A stretch of DNA of 64,000 bases from assembly GCA_964403795.1 (NCBI GenBank), contig CAYOHP010000025.1, forward strand, positions 1-64,000. The letters are read 5' to 3'. The notes below the pieces were generated by a model. It searched no databases. It worked only from the letters and a program-made list of their open reading frames with translations, and was not told the DNA's origin. Position numbers and translations under genes: made by a program. Within the stretch, counting starts at the first letter, position 1. Each line of letters begins with the position of its first letter. This DNA comes from CAYOHP01 sp964403795 [NCBI: uncultured bacterium] (GTDB lineage: Bacteria > Muiribacteriota > UBA6191 > CAZXTJ01). This document shows positions 17,990 to 25,827 of this stretch, piece after piece.

Positions 17990-20056
17990 ATGGCGGGCGA
18001 ACCCATGGCGATCGACCACTACGAGAAGGGCAAACCCCTCCGGCGGACCGGGATCTTCCAGATCCTGGCCGAGGAGGCGTGGAGGGACGGCGAGTTCAGC
18101 AAGGCCGACTCGGCCATGCTGGAGGCCTTCCGCCGGTACCTCCGTCTGAAGAACCAGCGGGCCATGGAGATCCTCGACCTGGCCCAGGAGAAGTACCGCT
18201 CCGGCCGGATCGGGACGCTGCGCGACTTCTCCGCCCGCCAGTGCTACGCCCGGGCCTTGCGCTACGCCTTCTCCGACGACGCCGAGCTGTCCCCCAAGGA
18301 GGACAAGTACCTCCGCGGCCTGCGCGCCACCATCGGACTCACCGACCGCGACCACCAGAAGGTCGTGGACCGGCTGCGCAGCAAGGGGTGGTCACCGGGA
18401 TCCCCGGCGGGGGCCGGCGACTCCGCCATCCAGGTCCTCGACTCCGGGACCCGGGCCAGGCTGGTGGCCGCGGCCGCTGCCATGGATCCCGACGTCGACG
18501 TGCTGGAGCCCGACCCGACCGAGGTGCCGCCTCCGGTGCCGGTCCTGGCGCCGACCGAGGACACCGAGGATCCCGAGGATCCTGACGAGCCGGCGGATCG
18601 GGTGCCATCGCCTACCGCGCCCGGGCCCACCGTGCGCAAGGCCTCCCGGACCGCCGAAGAGGCGATCGAGGACGCCATCCGCTCGGTGGACGAACCGATC
18701 CCGGTCCCGGTCCCGACGACCTCGTCGCCCGGGACCTCGTCCCCGACCCGGACCTCCACCCGGTCCCCCATGGCTTCGCGAGCCGCCGAGGAAGCCCCTC
18801 CCCCCAGGGTCCCGAGGCCGGGGAAACGCAAGCGCCGGAATCGTCGGGACCCCTCCCGCGACTCGCTCTCGATCGCCAACATGCGCGGCCACGCCTTCCG
18901 GGTGGGCGTCTTCCTGCTGGCCGCCGGCCTGGGGCTGGCCCTGCTCCAGAGCCTGCCGGGAGGCGCCGGGACCGGCACCCCTGCGGAGGGTGCCGGATTG
19001 CGCGACCTGGCCGCCCGCTTCGGGACCAACGAATTCCAGGTGCAGCAGCTGGTGGTGAAGGGCCCGGAGCCGCCGGCAGGCCCGCCGCTCGACCTGGGAG
19101 AGGCCTGGGACCTCCACGCCGGCCTGGACGGCCAGCTCTACGGCACCGCCTCCTACCGGATCTTCCGGATCGACCCCAAGACCGGGAAGGCCGAGTGGAT
19201 CGCCGGGACCGGGAGGCTCGGCGAGCCGGAGGACGGCAAGAAGGCACTGGAGTGCCTGATGGATCCCGCCAGCCCCAGGGTGGACCGCGACGGGATCGTC
19301 TACTTCCGGCAGGGGAGCGCCTCGATCCACCGGATCGACAAGGACGGCACCGTGCGCCGGGTGCTCGGCACCCGGGAGGCGCGGGTGGCATGGCAGGACG
19401 GGGACGAAGCCCTGGCCGCCAAGCCGGGCGCCCTCGAACAGATCGAGGTGGACGCCGCGGGCCGGGTCTACTTCGACGAGTATTCGGGGGAGGCCAGCGG
19501 CCCCGAGATCCTGGGAAGGGTCGAGATCGACGGACGCCTGCGCGCCCTCTTCCTCTTCGCCCTGACCCCGATCGAGCAGCCCTACCGCCGCCTGATGAAG
19601 ACCTTCGTCGGCACCGGGAACGGCTTCGAGAACCTGCACTTCGGCGCCGACGGAGGGCTGTACTTCTCCGTCGGCGACCGCCTGTACTCCTGGCACTCGG
19701 GCGAGGGTCCTCCCCAGCTCATCCTCCAGAACCCACCGATCGAGTACGCGGTGCTGGCGGACGGCAGTCTCCTGGTGGCGGTCGAGAACCGGATCGAGCG
19801 CTGGGTCGACCCGAAGAGCTGGACCGGGGAGAACCGCAACGTCGAAGTGGTGGCGGGTGGCAATCCCGACGGCGTGCCCTCGGTCCGCTATGCGTCCCCC
19901 ATCCCGGGTCCGGCGGCCGGATTCGTCCAGCCCCGGGATCTGACCCTGGGGCCCGACGGCACGCTCTTCGTGCTCGACGGAGCCGCCGGGGGCACCGGGG
20001 TCTCGCAGCCCCGCATCGACATGATCCGGCGGAGCGCCGCCAAGAGCGGTAAGTGA
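17990..20056 (+). CDS. Membrane protein with TerB-like and beta-propeller (NHL-like) domains
   Basis: 688 residues. The N-terminal 130 residues are a TerB-like helical domain (GIFQILAEEAWRDGEFSKAD; FSDDAELSPKEDKYLRGL). A long acidic and Pro/Ser-rich linker follows, then a basic patch, a transmembrane segment (about 302-322) and an outside beta-propeller of NHL type (FRIDPKTGKAEWIAGTG; IHRIDKDGTVRRVLGTR; PRDLTLGPDGTLFVLDGAAG). TerB domains are linked to stress sensing at the membrane. The protein could couple an outside binding event to the cytoplasm; that is inference. ATG 18005 is an alternative start. The next gene begins inside its stop codon. Confidence 0.72.
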   Translation: MAGEPMAIDHYEKGKPLRRTGIFQILAEEAWRDGEFSKADSAMLEAFRRYLRLKNQRAMEILDLAQEKYRSGRIGTLRDFSARQCYARALRYAFSDDAELSPKEDKYLRGLRATIGLTDRDHQKVVDRLRSKGWSPGSPAGAGDSAIQVLDSGTRARLVAAAAAMDPDVDVLEPDPTEVPPPVPVLAPTEDTEDPEDPDEPADRVPSPTAPGPTVRKASRTAEEAIEDAIRSVDEPIPVPVPTTSSPGTSSPTRTSTRSPMASRAAEEAPPPRVPRPGKRKRRNRRDPSRDSLSIANMRGHAFRVGVFLLAAGLGLALLQSLPGGAGTGTPAEGAGLRDLAARFGTNEFQVQQLVVKGPEPPAGPPLDLGEAWDLHAGLDGQLYGTASYRIFRIDPKTGKAEWIAGTGRLGEPEDGKKALECLMDPASPRVDRDGIVYFRQGSASIHRIDKDGTVRRVLGTREARVAWQDGDEALAAKPGALEQIEVDAAGRVYFDEYSGEASGPEILGRVEIDGRLRALFLFALTPIEQPYRRLMKTFVGTGNGFENLHFGADGGLYFSVGDRLYSWHSGEGPPQLILQNPPIEYAVLADGSLLVAVENRIERWVDPKSWTGENRNVEVVAGGNPDGVPSVRYASPIPGPAAGFVQPRDLTLGPDGTLFVLDGAAGGTGVSQPRIDMIRRSAAKSGK

Positions 20057-20955
20057 GGAGCTCGGAACGGTCCCGGACGCTCCTCGCCGAGCTGGGACTT
20101 CCGGGGGATGACCCCTATCCCTGCCCCGCCTCGATGACCCGGTTCCAGGACGGCTCGGCGGCGGGGATCGAGATCCCGGGAGTGGACGGGCCGGCGACCC
20201 TCGAGGCATTGCTCGACGAGTGCGACCGTCTCGGGATCCCGGGGCCCAGTCGGGTGATCGAGACCCGCGGTCTGGGAGCCCTCCCGGAAGCGGAGATCCG
20301 GGCCATGGTGTCCTGCGCGGCCGAGCGGGGGATCGGCCTGGTCGCCTCGATCACCCCCCGGGCCGGACGCGGCGGGTCGAGCTACGCCGCCAGCCAGCAC
20401 GGAGGCCGGATCGCCTGCCGGCTCCGGGGCACCGACCAGCTCGCCTTCGGACTCGAGGACGCCCTGCGCAGCATCGAGCTGGGCATCCGCGGCCTCCTGG
20501 TCTACGACGAAGGCCTGCTGGCTGCCCTGGCCGAGCTCCGTTCCCGGGGGTTGATCCCCGCAGAGGTCCGCCTCAAGGCGAGCATCGCCCTGGGTTGCGC
20601 CAATCCCGGACACGCCCGGATCCTCGCGGGTCTGGGAGCCGACAGCCTGAACCCCGTCAACGACCTGACCCCCGGGATGCTGGCCTCGCTGCGTCGCGCC
20701 GTGGAGCTGCCGCTGGACGTCCATCTCGACGACGGGCCCGAAGCCGGCGGTCCGGATCGGCTCCCGGAACTCGCCGATCTGGTGGCCGCCGCCGCGCCGG
20801 TGTTCCTCAAGTGCGGCAGCGGGGTGCGCGACCCGGGTCCCCGCAGCTGGGCCCGGCGCCTCGCCCGGGTGCTCGAGGCCTGGGAAGCGGAGTGTCCCGA
20901 CCAGGAACTCCTCGAGGCCGGCTCGCCGGAGTGCGCGGTCCCGGCCCGGGCTTGA
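20053..20955 (+). CDS. U32 peptidase-like TIM-barrel protein
   Basis: 300 residues starting at GTG, overlapping the preceding stop (GTGA). The central part (YAASQHGGRIACRLRG; RSIELGIRGLLVYDEGLL; LKASIALGCANPGHARILAG; ADSLNPVNDLTPGMLASL; ELPLDVHLD) matches my recollection of about 300-residue proteins annotated as U32-family peptidases. The fold is a TIM barrel and catalytic residues are not obvious. No signal peptide. Its stop touches the stop of kinase 3 on the other strand (TGATCA at 20953-20958). Assignment to U32 is moderate; it could be a barrel enzyme with another activity. Confidence 0.6.
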   Translation: MRSSERSRTLLAELGLPGDDPYPCPASMTRFQDGSAAGIEIPGVDGPATLEALLDECDRLGIPGPSRVIETRGLGALPEAEIRAMVSCAAERGIGLVASITPRAGRGGSSYAASQHGGRIACRLRGTDQLAFGLEDALRSIELGIRGLLVYDEGLLAALAELRSRGLIPAEVRLKASIALGCANPGHARILAGLGADSLNPVNDLTPGMLASLRRAVELPLDVHLDDGPEAGGPDRLPELADLVAAAAPVFLKCGSGVRDPGPRSWARRLARVLEAWEAECPDQELLEAGSPECAVPARA

Positions 20956-23229
20956 TCAGGGATCGCGGTTCCAGGCCACCGCCACCCGCCGGACCCCTGC
21001 CTTGGTCTCGTTCTCGATGAAGAAGGTCTCGAGCTCCACCCGCACGCGGCTCCCGCTCTCCGGGGCCAGGTCGGACGGGAACACGAGCGCCATCCACCCC
21101 TCGAAACGTTCCATGGCGGGGATGCGGAACCGGGGGTGCCAGGCGAAGGCGGTGAACCTGGGCTCGGGCTCCTCCACTGCCTCGAACCGGAGCTGGGTGC
21201 CCTGTCCCAGCCTCCAGACCTCGACCAGCAGCGCCAGGCGAGTGGCGCCGGAAGGCACCTCGGAGGGCCACCGGAACTCCAGGTGGCGAGGCAGATCCCG
21301 GTTCTCCCGGTGCGCCTCGTCGGGAACCTTCGACCCGATCTCGACGCCGTTGGAGGGCATCCGGGAACCGTCGGGGAGGACCAGGTCGACCTCGACCGAG
21401 TCGGCCGCCGGCCAGGGCGGACGCTCCCAGGACCGCGAACCCGAACGGAACTCGGGGATCCGGATCTGGGCCTTCTCGCCCGACACGTAGCGGAGGACCT
21501 GGGCGCCCCGGATCCAACGCTCGAGTTCCCGGAGGAGCTCCCGACGCAGCGCCACCGGGAGCTTCGAGTCCAGGATCCGGGGGAGCCAGGACGACAACCG
21601 CTCCCAGGCGGCCACGACCTCGGGGCCCTGGGTGGCGGTGAACTCGGAGAAGTGGCTGATGCGCGGCGTGTCGGGAAGGCCCATGCCCCGGGAGAGATCG
21701 ATGAGCTTCTCGACGTCGGCCCGGAACAGGTCCTCCCAGGTCCCGAAGGCATGGAACCCGATGCCTCCTTCCCTCCAGGAGAGGCGAGGCGGACCGACGG
21801 CCGGGGGCACCACCCGGTTCAGGCCCCGCTCGAGCTCGAAGGGCTCTCCCGTCCCGCCGGCCCACCAGACCTCGACCGGCCGGTCGGCCACGATCCCCAG
21901 GCGTCCCTCGGGGAGGAGCGAGACCCCGGGGAGCACCGCCGGCGGCTGGGCCTGGAGGCGGATCACCGGACTCTCGCCGCCCGGCCAGCAGAGCTTGACG
22001 CCGACCTCCCGTTCGGAAGGGAGCCCGCGGAACGCCAGCGCCTCCCGCTCCCCCTCCAGGTCCGGGATGTGCTCGACCTCCACCGGCCTGCCTTCGACCT
22101 CCAGGCGCAGGTCCTGGGAACGGCGGGCCTCGAAGGAGACGCGGACGGCGTCGCCGAAGACCTCCCAACGGACCTGGAGAGGCTCCCGGGTCCCGGTCAG
22201 CAACCAGGCCATCGCCAGCAGCGCGATCACCGTCGCCAGGCTGGCCACGAGCCGCGCTCCCAATCCCGGTCCACCCGGAGCGAATCCGGAACCGGTCTCG
22301 CCGAGGGCAGGGAACATCGCCGAGCGATCCCAGGCGCGCGACGACGGGGTCCTGCCCGCGGGAGGCGGCGGGACCGGAGGCGGGAGCACCGGGATCGCCA
22401 AGTCGCGGCTCTCGCCCAAGGCCGCCAGCACGGCCTCTCCGAACTCGGCCCCGCTGGCGAACCTGGCCTCGGGGTCGGTGGCCGTCACCCGCCGGATGGC
22501 CTCGGCCAGGACGACCGGGACGTCGAGGTCCGACGGGAACTCCGTGTACCGCCCCGCCAGGGACGCGGCCATGATCTCGGTGAAGGTCTTGCCCGGGATC
22601 AGGAACTCCCCCGTGAGCGCCTGGAAGGCGACCGCCCCCAGCTGGAACAGGTCAGCCCGCTCCGACCAGTCTCCCCCCGACATGAGCTCGGGGGGGAAGT
22701 AGCGGGGTGTCCCCAGCACCTGCCCGGTCCGGGTGAGGGCGGTGGCCCCTTGGGACGCAGCCAGACCCAGATCCATGAGCAGGTGGCTGCCGTCGGCCCG
22801 CCGCACCATGATGTTGGAAGGCTTGATGTCGCGGTGCAGGACGCCGGCCTCGTGCAAGGCGTCCAGCGCCGAACCGATCTCCCGGATCAAGCGCACCACC
22901 CGGTCCACCGACAGGCGACGCTCGGCCGCCAGGATCCGATCGAGGTCGGAACCGTCGACGTACTCCATCACCAGGAACGGCTGGGCGACGTCGAGCCGGC
23001 AATCGTAGACCCGCACCACATGCGGGTGTTCGAGGCTACCTTGGATCTGGGCCTCCCGCTGGAAGCGCGCCAGGATCGAGCCCTTCTCGATCAGGTGGGG
23101 GGGGATGGTCTTGAGTGCGACCTCCCGGCCCAGGGACTCGTCGACCGCCAGGACGACGCGCCCCATCGCTCCCTCGCCCAGGAGCCTCATCATCCGGTAG
23201 CGACCGAGCCCGTCCTGGCCGGAGTCCAC
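20956..23229 (-). CDS. Transmembrane Ser/Thr protein kinase (kinase 3)
   Basis: 757 residues starting with GTG. The kinase domain (about residues 9-270) has LGEGAMGRV, VALKTI, HRDIKPSN, DLG in place of DFG and PPE in place of APE. A Pro-rich linker (PPPVPPPPAGR) leads to a transmembrane segment (about 326-346) and a 400-residue outside region that appears beta-rich at its end (FRWPSEVPSGATRLALLVEV). The ECF sigma gene lies 53 bases upstream on the same strand. Pairs of ECF sigma factors and Ser/Thr kinases are known, the kinase activating the sigma factor by phosphorylation. A TACACT element is 8 bases from the GTG, and there is no ribosome site. Confidence 0.9.
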   Translation of the reverse strand: MDSGQDGLGRYRMMRLLGEGAMGRVVLAVDESLGREVALKTIPPHLIEKGSILARFQREAQIQGSLEHPHVVRVYDCRLDVAQPFLVMEYVDGSDLDRILAAERRLSVDRVVRLIREIGSALDALHEAGVLHRDIKPSNIMVRRADGSHLLMDLGLAASQGATALTRTGQVLGTPRYFPPELMSGGDWSERADLFQLGAVAFQALTGEFLIPGKTFTEIMAASLAGRYTEFPSDLDVPVVLAEAIRRVTATDPEARFASGAEFGEAVLAALGESRDLAIPVLPPPVPPPPAGRTPSSRAWDRSAMFPALGETGSGFAPGGPGLGARLVASLATVIALLAMAWLLTGTREPLQVRWEVFGDAVRVSFEARRSQDLRLEVEGRPVEVEHIPDLEGEREALAFRGLPSEREVGVKLCWPGGESPVIRLQAQPPAVLPGVSLLPEGRLGIVADRPVEVWWAGGTGEPFELERGLNRVVPPAVGPPRLSWREGGIGFHAFGTWEDLFRADVEKLIDLSRGMGLPDTPRISHFSEFTATQGPEVVAAWERLSSWLPRILDSKLPVALRRELLRELERWIRGAQVLRYVSGEKAQIRIPEFRSGSRSWERPPWPAADSVEVDLVLPDGSRMPSNGVEIGSKVPDEAHRENRDLPRHLEFRWPSEVPSGATRLALLVEVWRLGQGTQLRFEAVEEPEPRFTAFAWHPRFRIPAMERFEGWMALVFPSDLAPESGSRVRVELETFFIENETKAGVRRVAVAWNRDP

Positions 23230-23237
23230 GTCGGTCG

Positions 23238-23243
23238 AGTGTA
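23238..23243 (-). promoter_or_regulatory. -10-like element next to start of kinase 3
   Basis: Minus-strand TACACT (CGCTACACT), identical to the kinase 1 element, with 8 bases to GTG 23229 and no ribosome site. Confidence 0.45.
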
Positions 23244-23248
23244 GCGGA

Positions 23249-23284
23249 GGATCCCGACCGGATCGCGGGACCGGTCCCGGGATC
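23249..23284 (-). terminator. Imperfect hairpin after ECF sigma gene
   Basis: GGATCCCG and ACCGG pair with CCGGT and CGGGATC, with a two-base bulge. It lies between the sigma-factor stop and the kinase 3 -10 element, as expected for a terminator separating the two transcripts. No T-tract. Confidence 0.3.
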
Positions 23285-23828
23285 AGGCCGTGGCGCCCGC
23301 CGTCCCCTGGATGCGCTTCAGGGCGCGGTGGACCTTGCTGCGGATGGTGGGCTCCGCCAGCCCGGTCACCGCCGCGATCTCGGAGTAGGGGAGGTCGTTC
23401 AGGAAGCGCAGCACCAGGAGCGAACGGCTCTCCTCGTCGACGGCCTCGAGCAGCCGGAGCACCTGGTCCCTGGCCTCCACCTGGTCATGGGGATCGGGAA
23501 CCGCGCCGGCATGGGCCTCCTCCCGTTCCAGTCGCTCCATCTCCCGGACCCGGACCTTCTGGCGACGGGCCCGGTCCCGCAGGAGGTTGAAGGCGATCGT
23601 GAAGAGCCAGGTCTTGAAGGTCGACCTCCCGGCGTCGAACCTCTCCAGCGATCGATAGGTCCTGAGCAGGGTCTCCTGCACCAGGTCGGCGGCGGTGTCG
23701 GGATCCATGCGATGCCCTACGAAGAAGCGGAAGAGCACCCGCTGGTACCGGTCGACGAGGGCATCGAAGCGGTCGGGAGAACCCTTCCTCGCGCCCTCCA
23801 CCAGTAGCTCGTCGGGGTCGGCGGACAT
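23283..23828 (-). CDS. ECF-type RNA polymerase sigma factor
   Basis: 181 residues. Region 2 is clear (VDRYQRVLFRFFVGH; DLVQETLLRTYRSLERFDAG; FKTWLFTIAFNLLRDRARRQ), and region 4 has the helix-turn-helix LPYSEIAAVTGLAEPTIRSK. There is no region 3 and no extra C-terminal domain. ATG 23828 is chosen over far upstream starts because the longer frame is an Arg/Pro-rich shadow and region 2 starts shortly after this ATG. A TACCCT element is 9 bases upstream. No anti-sigma gene is adjacent; kinase 3 lies downstream, so control by phosphorylation is plausible. Confidence 0.9.
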   Translation of the reverse strand: MSADPDELLVEGARKGSPDRFDALVDRYQRVLFRFFVGHRMDPDTAADLVQETLLRTYRSLERFDAGRSTFKTWLFTIAFNLLRDRARRQKVRVREMERLEREEAHAGAVPDPHDQVEARDQVLRLLEAVDEESRSLLVLRFLNDLPYSEIAAVTGLAEPTIRSKVHRALKRIQGTAGATA

Positions 23829-23837
23829 GCAGGGTCC

Positions 23838-23843
23838 AGGGTA
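23838..23843 (-). promoter_or_regulatory. -10-like element next to start of ECF sigma gene
   Basis: Minus-strand TACCCT (GATACCCT), with 9 bases to ATG 23828 and no ribosome site. Confidence 0.45.
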
Positions 23844-23908
23844 TCCCGGCCCGGGAGCCCATCGCACTGGGACCCGGCTCCCGGGAGGGAGCGGGACCCG
23901 AACCGGGC

Positions 23909-23914
23909 TACCCT
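23909..23914 (+). promoter_or_regulatory. -10-like element before the 23921 leader frame
   Basis: TACCCT with 6 bases to GTG 23921, in the 142-base divergent region between the sigma factor and the GldG-like gene. Confidence 0.4.
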
Positions 23915-23920
23915 CGGGTC

Positions 23921-23974
23921 GTGCCCATGGCCCGCCCGCTCCCCACCGACACCCGGATCCCGCCACCCTCGTGA
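23921..23974 (+). CDS. Possible 17-codon leader peptide
   Basis: GTG at 23921 opens a 17-residue frame (VPMARPLPTDTRIPPPS) ending with a TGA that overlaps the GTG start of the next gene (GTGA at 23971-23974). The TACCCT element places this GTG at or next to the expected transcription start. Such an arrangement could couple translation of the main gene to a leaderless upstream frame. It may also be chance, because the region is short and GC-rich. Confidence 0.25.
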   Translation: MPMARPLPTDTRIPPPS

Positions 23975-25827
23975 GCCTGAGGCTCGCCCGTGTCCCGCTG
24001 GCGATCCTGGTGGCGCTCCTCGGCGCCCCGTCCCCCGGCCATGCCGGACGCTCGCCCCTCGACGAGCTCGACTGGCCGGCGGCCTCGCCCCGGGAGCTGG
24101 TCCGCAGGTTCCGAGCCGCCACCCGGATCGAATCGGGCACCCGGCTCGGATCCCGCCTTCCGGCAGGAGAGGTCTGCGTGTTCCAGCCCGGGGTCGCGAT
24201 CGTCCCGGCACCGGGGCCCTGGAGCGATCCTTCCTCGCCGCCGCACCACGCTCCCTGGCGTTGCTTGAGCCCGATCGGTCGCCCCAGCCTGGTCGACGAC
24301 CTGCGCCTGGGCCCAGGAGCCGGACCCTTCCGGGAGGGGGCCGTGCTCCGGGCGACCAACTGGTTCCGCTTCCCGGAGCGCTTCTTCCCTCTCGAACCGG
24401 AGTCGCTCCCGAGGCCCCCCCCGAACCGACCCTCGCGGCTCGACGCCTACCTCCTGGGTCGGATCTCCCAGGCAGGGGACCATGCCCCCGAGGACCTCAT
24501 CGATCTCGAGGTCAACGCGGCCGCGTTGCTCGCCCCCGCATCCCGCAGGGTCGTCGCGATCCTGCTTCCTTCCCCCAGTCCCCTCGGCCCCGCGGACCGT
24601 CGACGGCTGGCCATGCTCAAGGGTCGCGAGGTCCCGTTCCGGGTGACCCTCCGGGCTCCGGGATCCCGCTCCTCCCGCGGGGACTTCCGCTCCGAGGAGC
24701 GCTACCTGCGGGTCCGCGACCTGATCCGTGCGCTGAAGGAGGCACTCCCGCGCCTGGAGACCGAGATCCTCGGTACCGACTCGCATCCCCACCTGCCGGA
24801 CGACGCCCTGGTCGTCCAGGGGCCGTGCCGACGGATCGAGGTCGCGGTCCACGACCTCTACCCGGAAGGCGAGGACCCGGAGGCGCCTCCCCGGCTGGCC
24901 ACCGCGCTCCTGGATGCCATCGATGCCAGCCTCGAGGCCGAAGCCCCCGTCGCCGAGGTCTGGCTCGCCGGGCAGGGGACCGACGGCCTCGCCGACCCCG
25001 GACCCGCGGGCCACTCCAGGCTGGCCGGCCTGCTGGCCGCGGCCGGCTTCACGGTCCGACGGTTGCCTGCCCGGCCCGATCCCCATGATCCCCCCGGATC
25101 GATCATGGTGCTGGTCGGGTGCACCGGCATCCCGCCTGCCGTCCGGGAGCAGGTGGCCCTCGGGCTCTCACGGGGCGGAGCGGCCCTGCTCCTCCTGGGA
25201 CCGGAGCCTCCGGACCGGACCCTGGCGTCGCTGCTCCTGAAGAGGGGCCTTCTCCTCCTGGAGAACCGCGCCGAGGAGCCGGAAGGCCCTCCCGACTCCT
25301 CCCGCCCGCTCCGTCCGTTCGCCAACCGGCACCACATCACCGACTCCCTGCTCGAGGCCGGTGAACAGGTCGAACTCGACGAGGCGATGGTGCTCGAGTA
25401 CTCCCCCTGGGCCCAGGTCACGAGCGACGTGCGCACCCTGCTCGAAGGCAACCACGCGACCTGGGGCGAGACCCGACCCGGGCGGGGTCCCGGCGCCCTC
25501 GACGGGATGGACCTCCTTCCCCCGACCAGTCTGGCGGTGGCCGTCTCGAGCCGCCTCGGGTCGAACGACGGACGCTCGCGGAGCCGTGCGGGCGAGCAGC
25601 GCCTGGTCGTGGTCGGCAGCCGGAGCCTGGCCCGCAACGATCGCCTCGATGCGGCCCCGGGCAACCTGCGCTTCCTGGCGCGGGCGATCGACTGGCTGGC
25701 CCGGTCCCGGCTCAGCGACCGGGAGACCGACGACGTGGGGGGGAGCGGCGGACCGGAGGCCCGGGCTTCCGACGCGCCGGATTCCCGGGAACATCCAGAT
25801 CGAGGAAGAGCGGACGGTGGTCGCTGA
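23971..25827 (+). CDS. Secreted GldG/ABC-auxiliary-like protein
   Basis: About 618 residues with a signal peptide (residues 1-25, VPLAILVALLGAPSPGHA). The frame runs further upstream, but GTG 23971 gives the signal peptide. The middle (REVPFRVTLRAP; ALKEALPRLETEILGTDS; IMVLVGCTGIPPAVREQVAL) and the later region (FANRHHITDSLLEAGEQVEL) resemble the ABC_transp_aux/GldG domain, found in the extracytoplasmic part of gliding or polysaccharide-linked transport complexes. No ABC transporter genes are nearby. The last 116 bases overlap the end of the convergent EEP gene. Assignment is tentative. Confidence 0.55.
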   Translation: MSLRLARVPLAILVALLGAPSPGHAGRSPLDELDWPAASPRELVRRFRAATRIESGTRLGSRLPAGEVCVFQPGVAIVPAPGPWSDPSSPPHHAPWRCLSPIGRPSLVDDLRLGPGAGPFREGAVLRATNWFRFPERFFPLEPESLPRPPPNRPSRLDAYLLGRISQAGDHAPEDLIDLEVNAAALLAPASRRVVAILLPSPSPLGPADRRRLAMLKGREVPFRVTLRAPGSRSSRGDFRSEERYLRVRDLIRALKEALPRLETEILGTDSHPHLPDDALVVQGPCRRIEVAVHDLYPEGEDPEAPPRLATALLDAIDASLEAEAPVAEVWLAGQGTDGLADPGPAGHSRLAGLLAAAGFTVRRLPARPDPHDPPGSIMVLVGCTGIPPAVREQVALGLSRGGAALLLLGPEPPDRTLASLLLKRGLLLLENRAEEPEGPPDSSRPLRPFANRHHITDSLLEAGEQVELDEAMVLEYSPWAQVTSDVRTLLEGNHATWGETRPGRGPGALDGMDLLPPTSLAVAVSSRLGSNDGRSRSRAGEQRLVVVGSRSLARNDRLDAAPGNLRFLARAIDWLARSRLSDRETDDVGGSGGPEARASDAPDSREHPDRGRADGGR

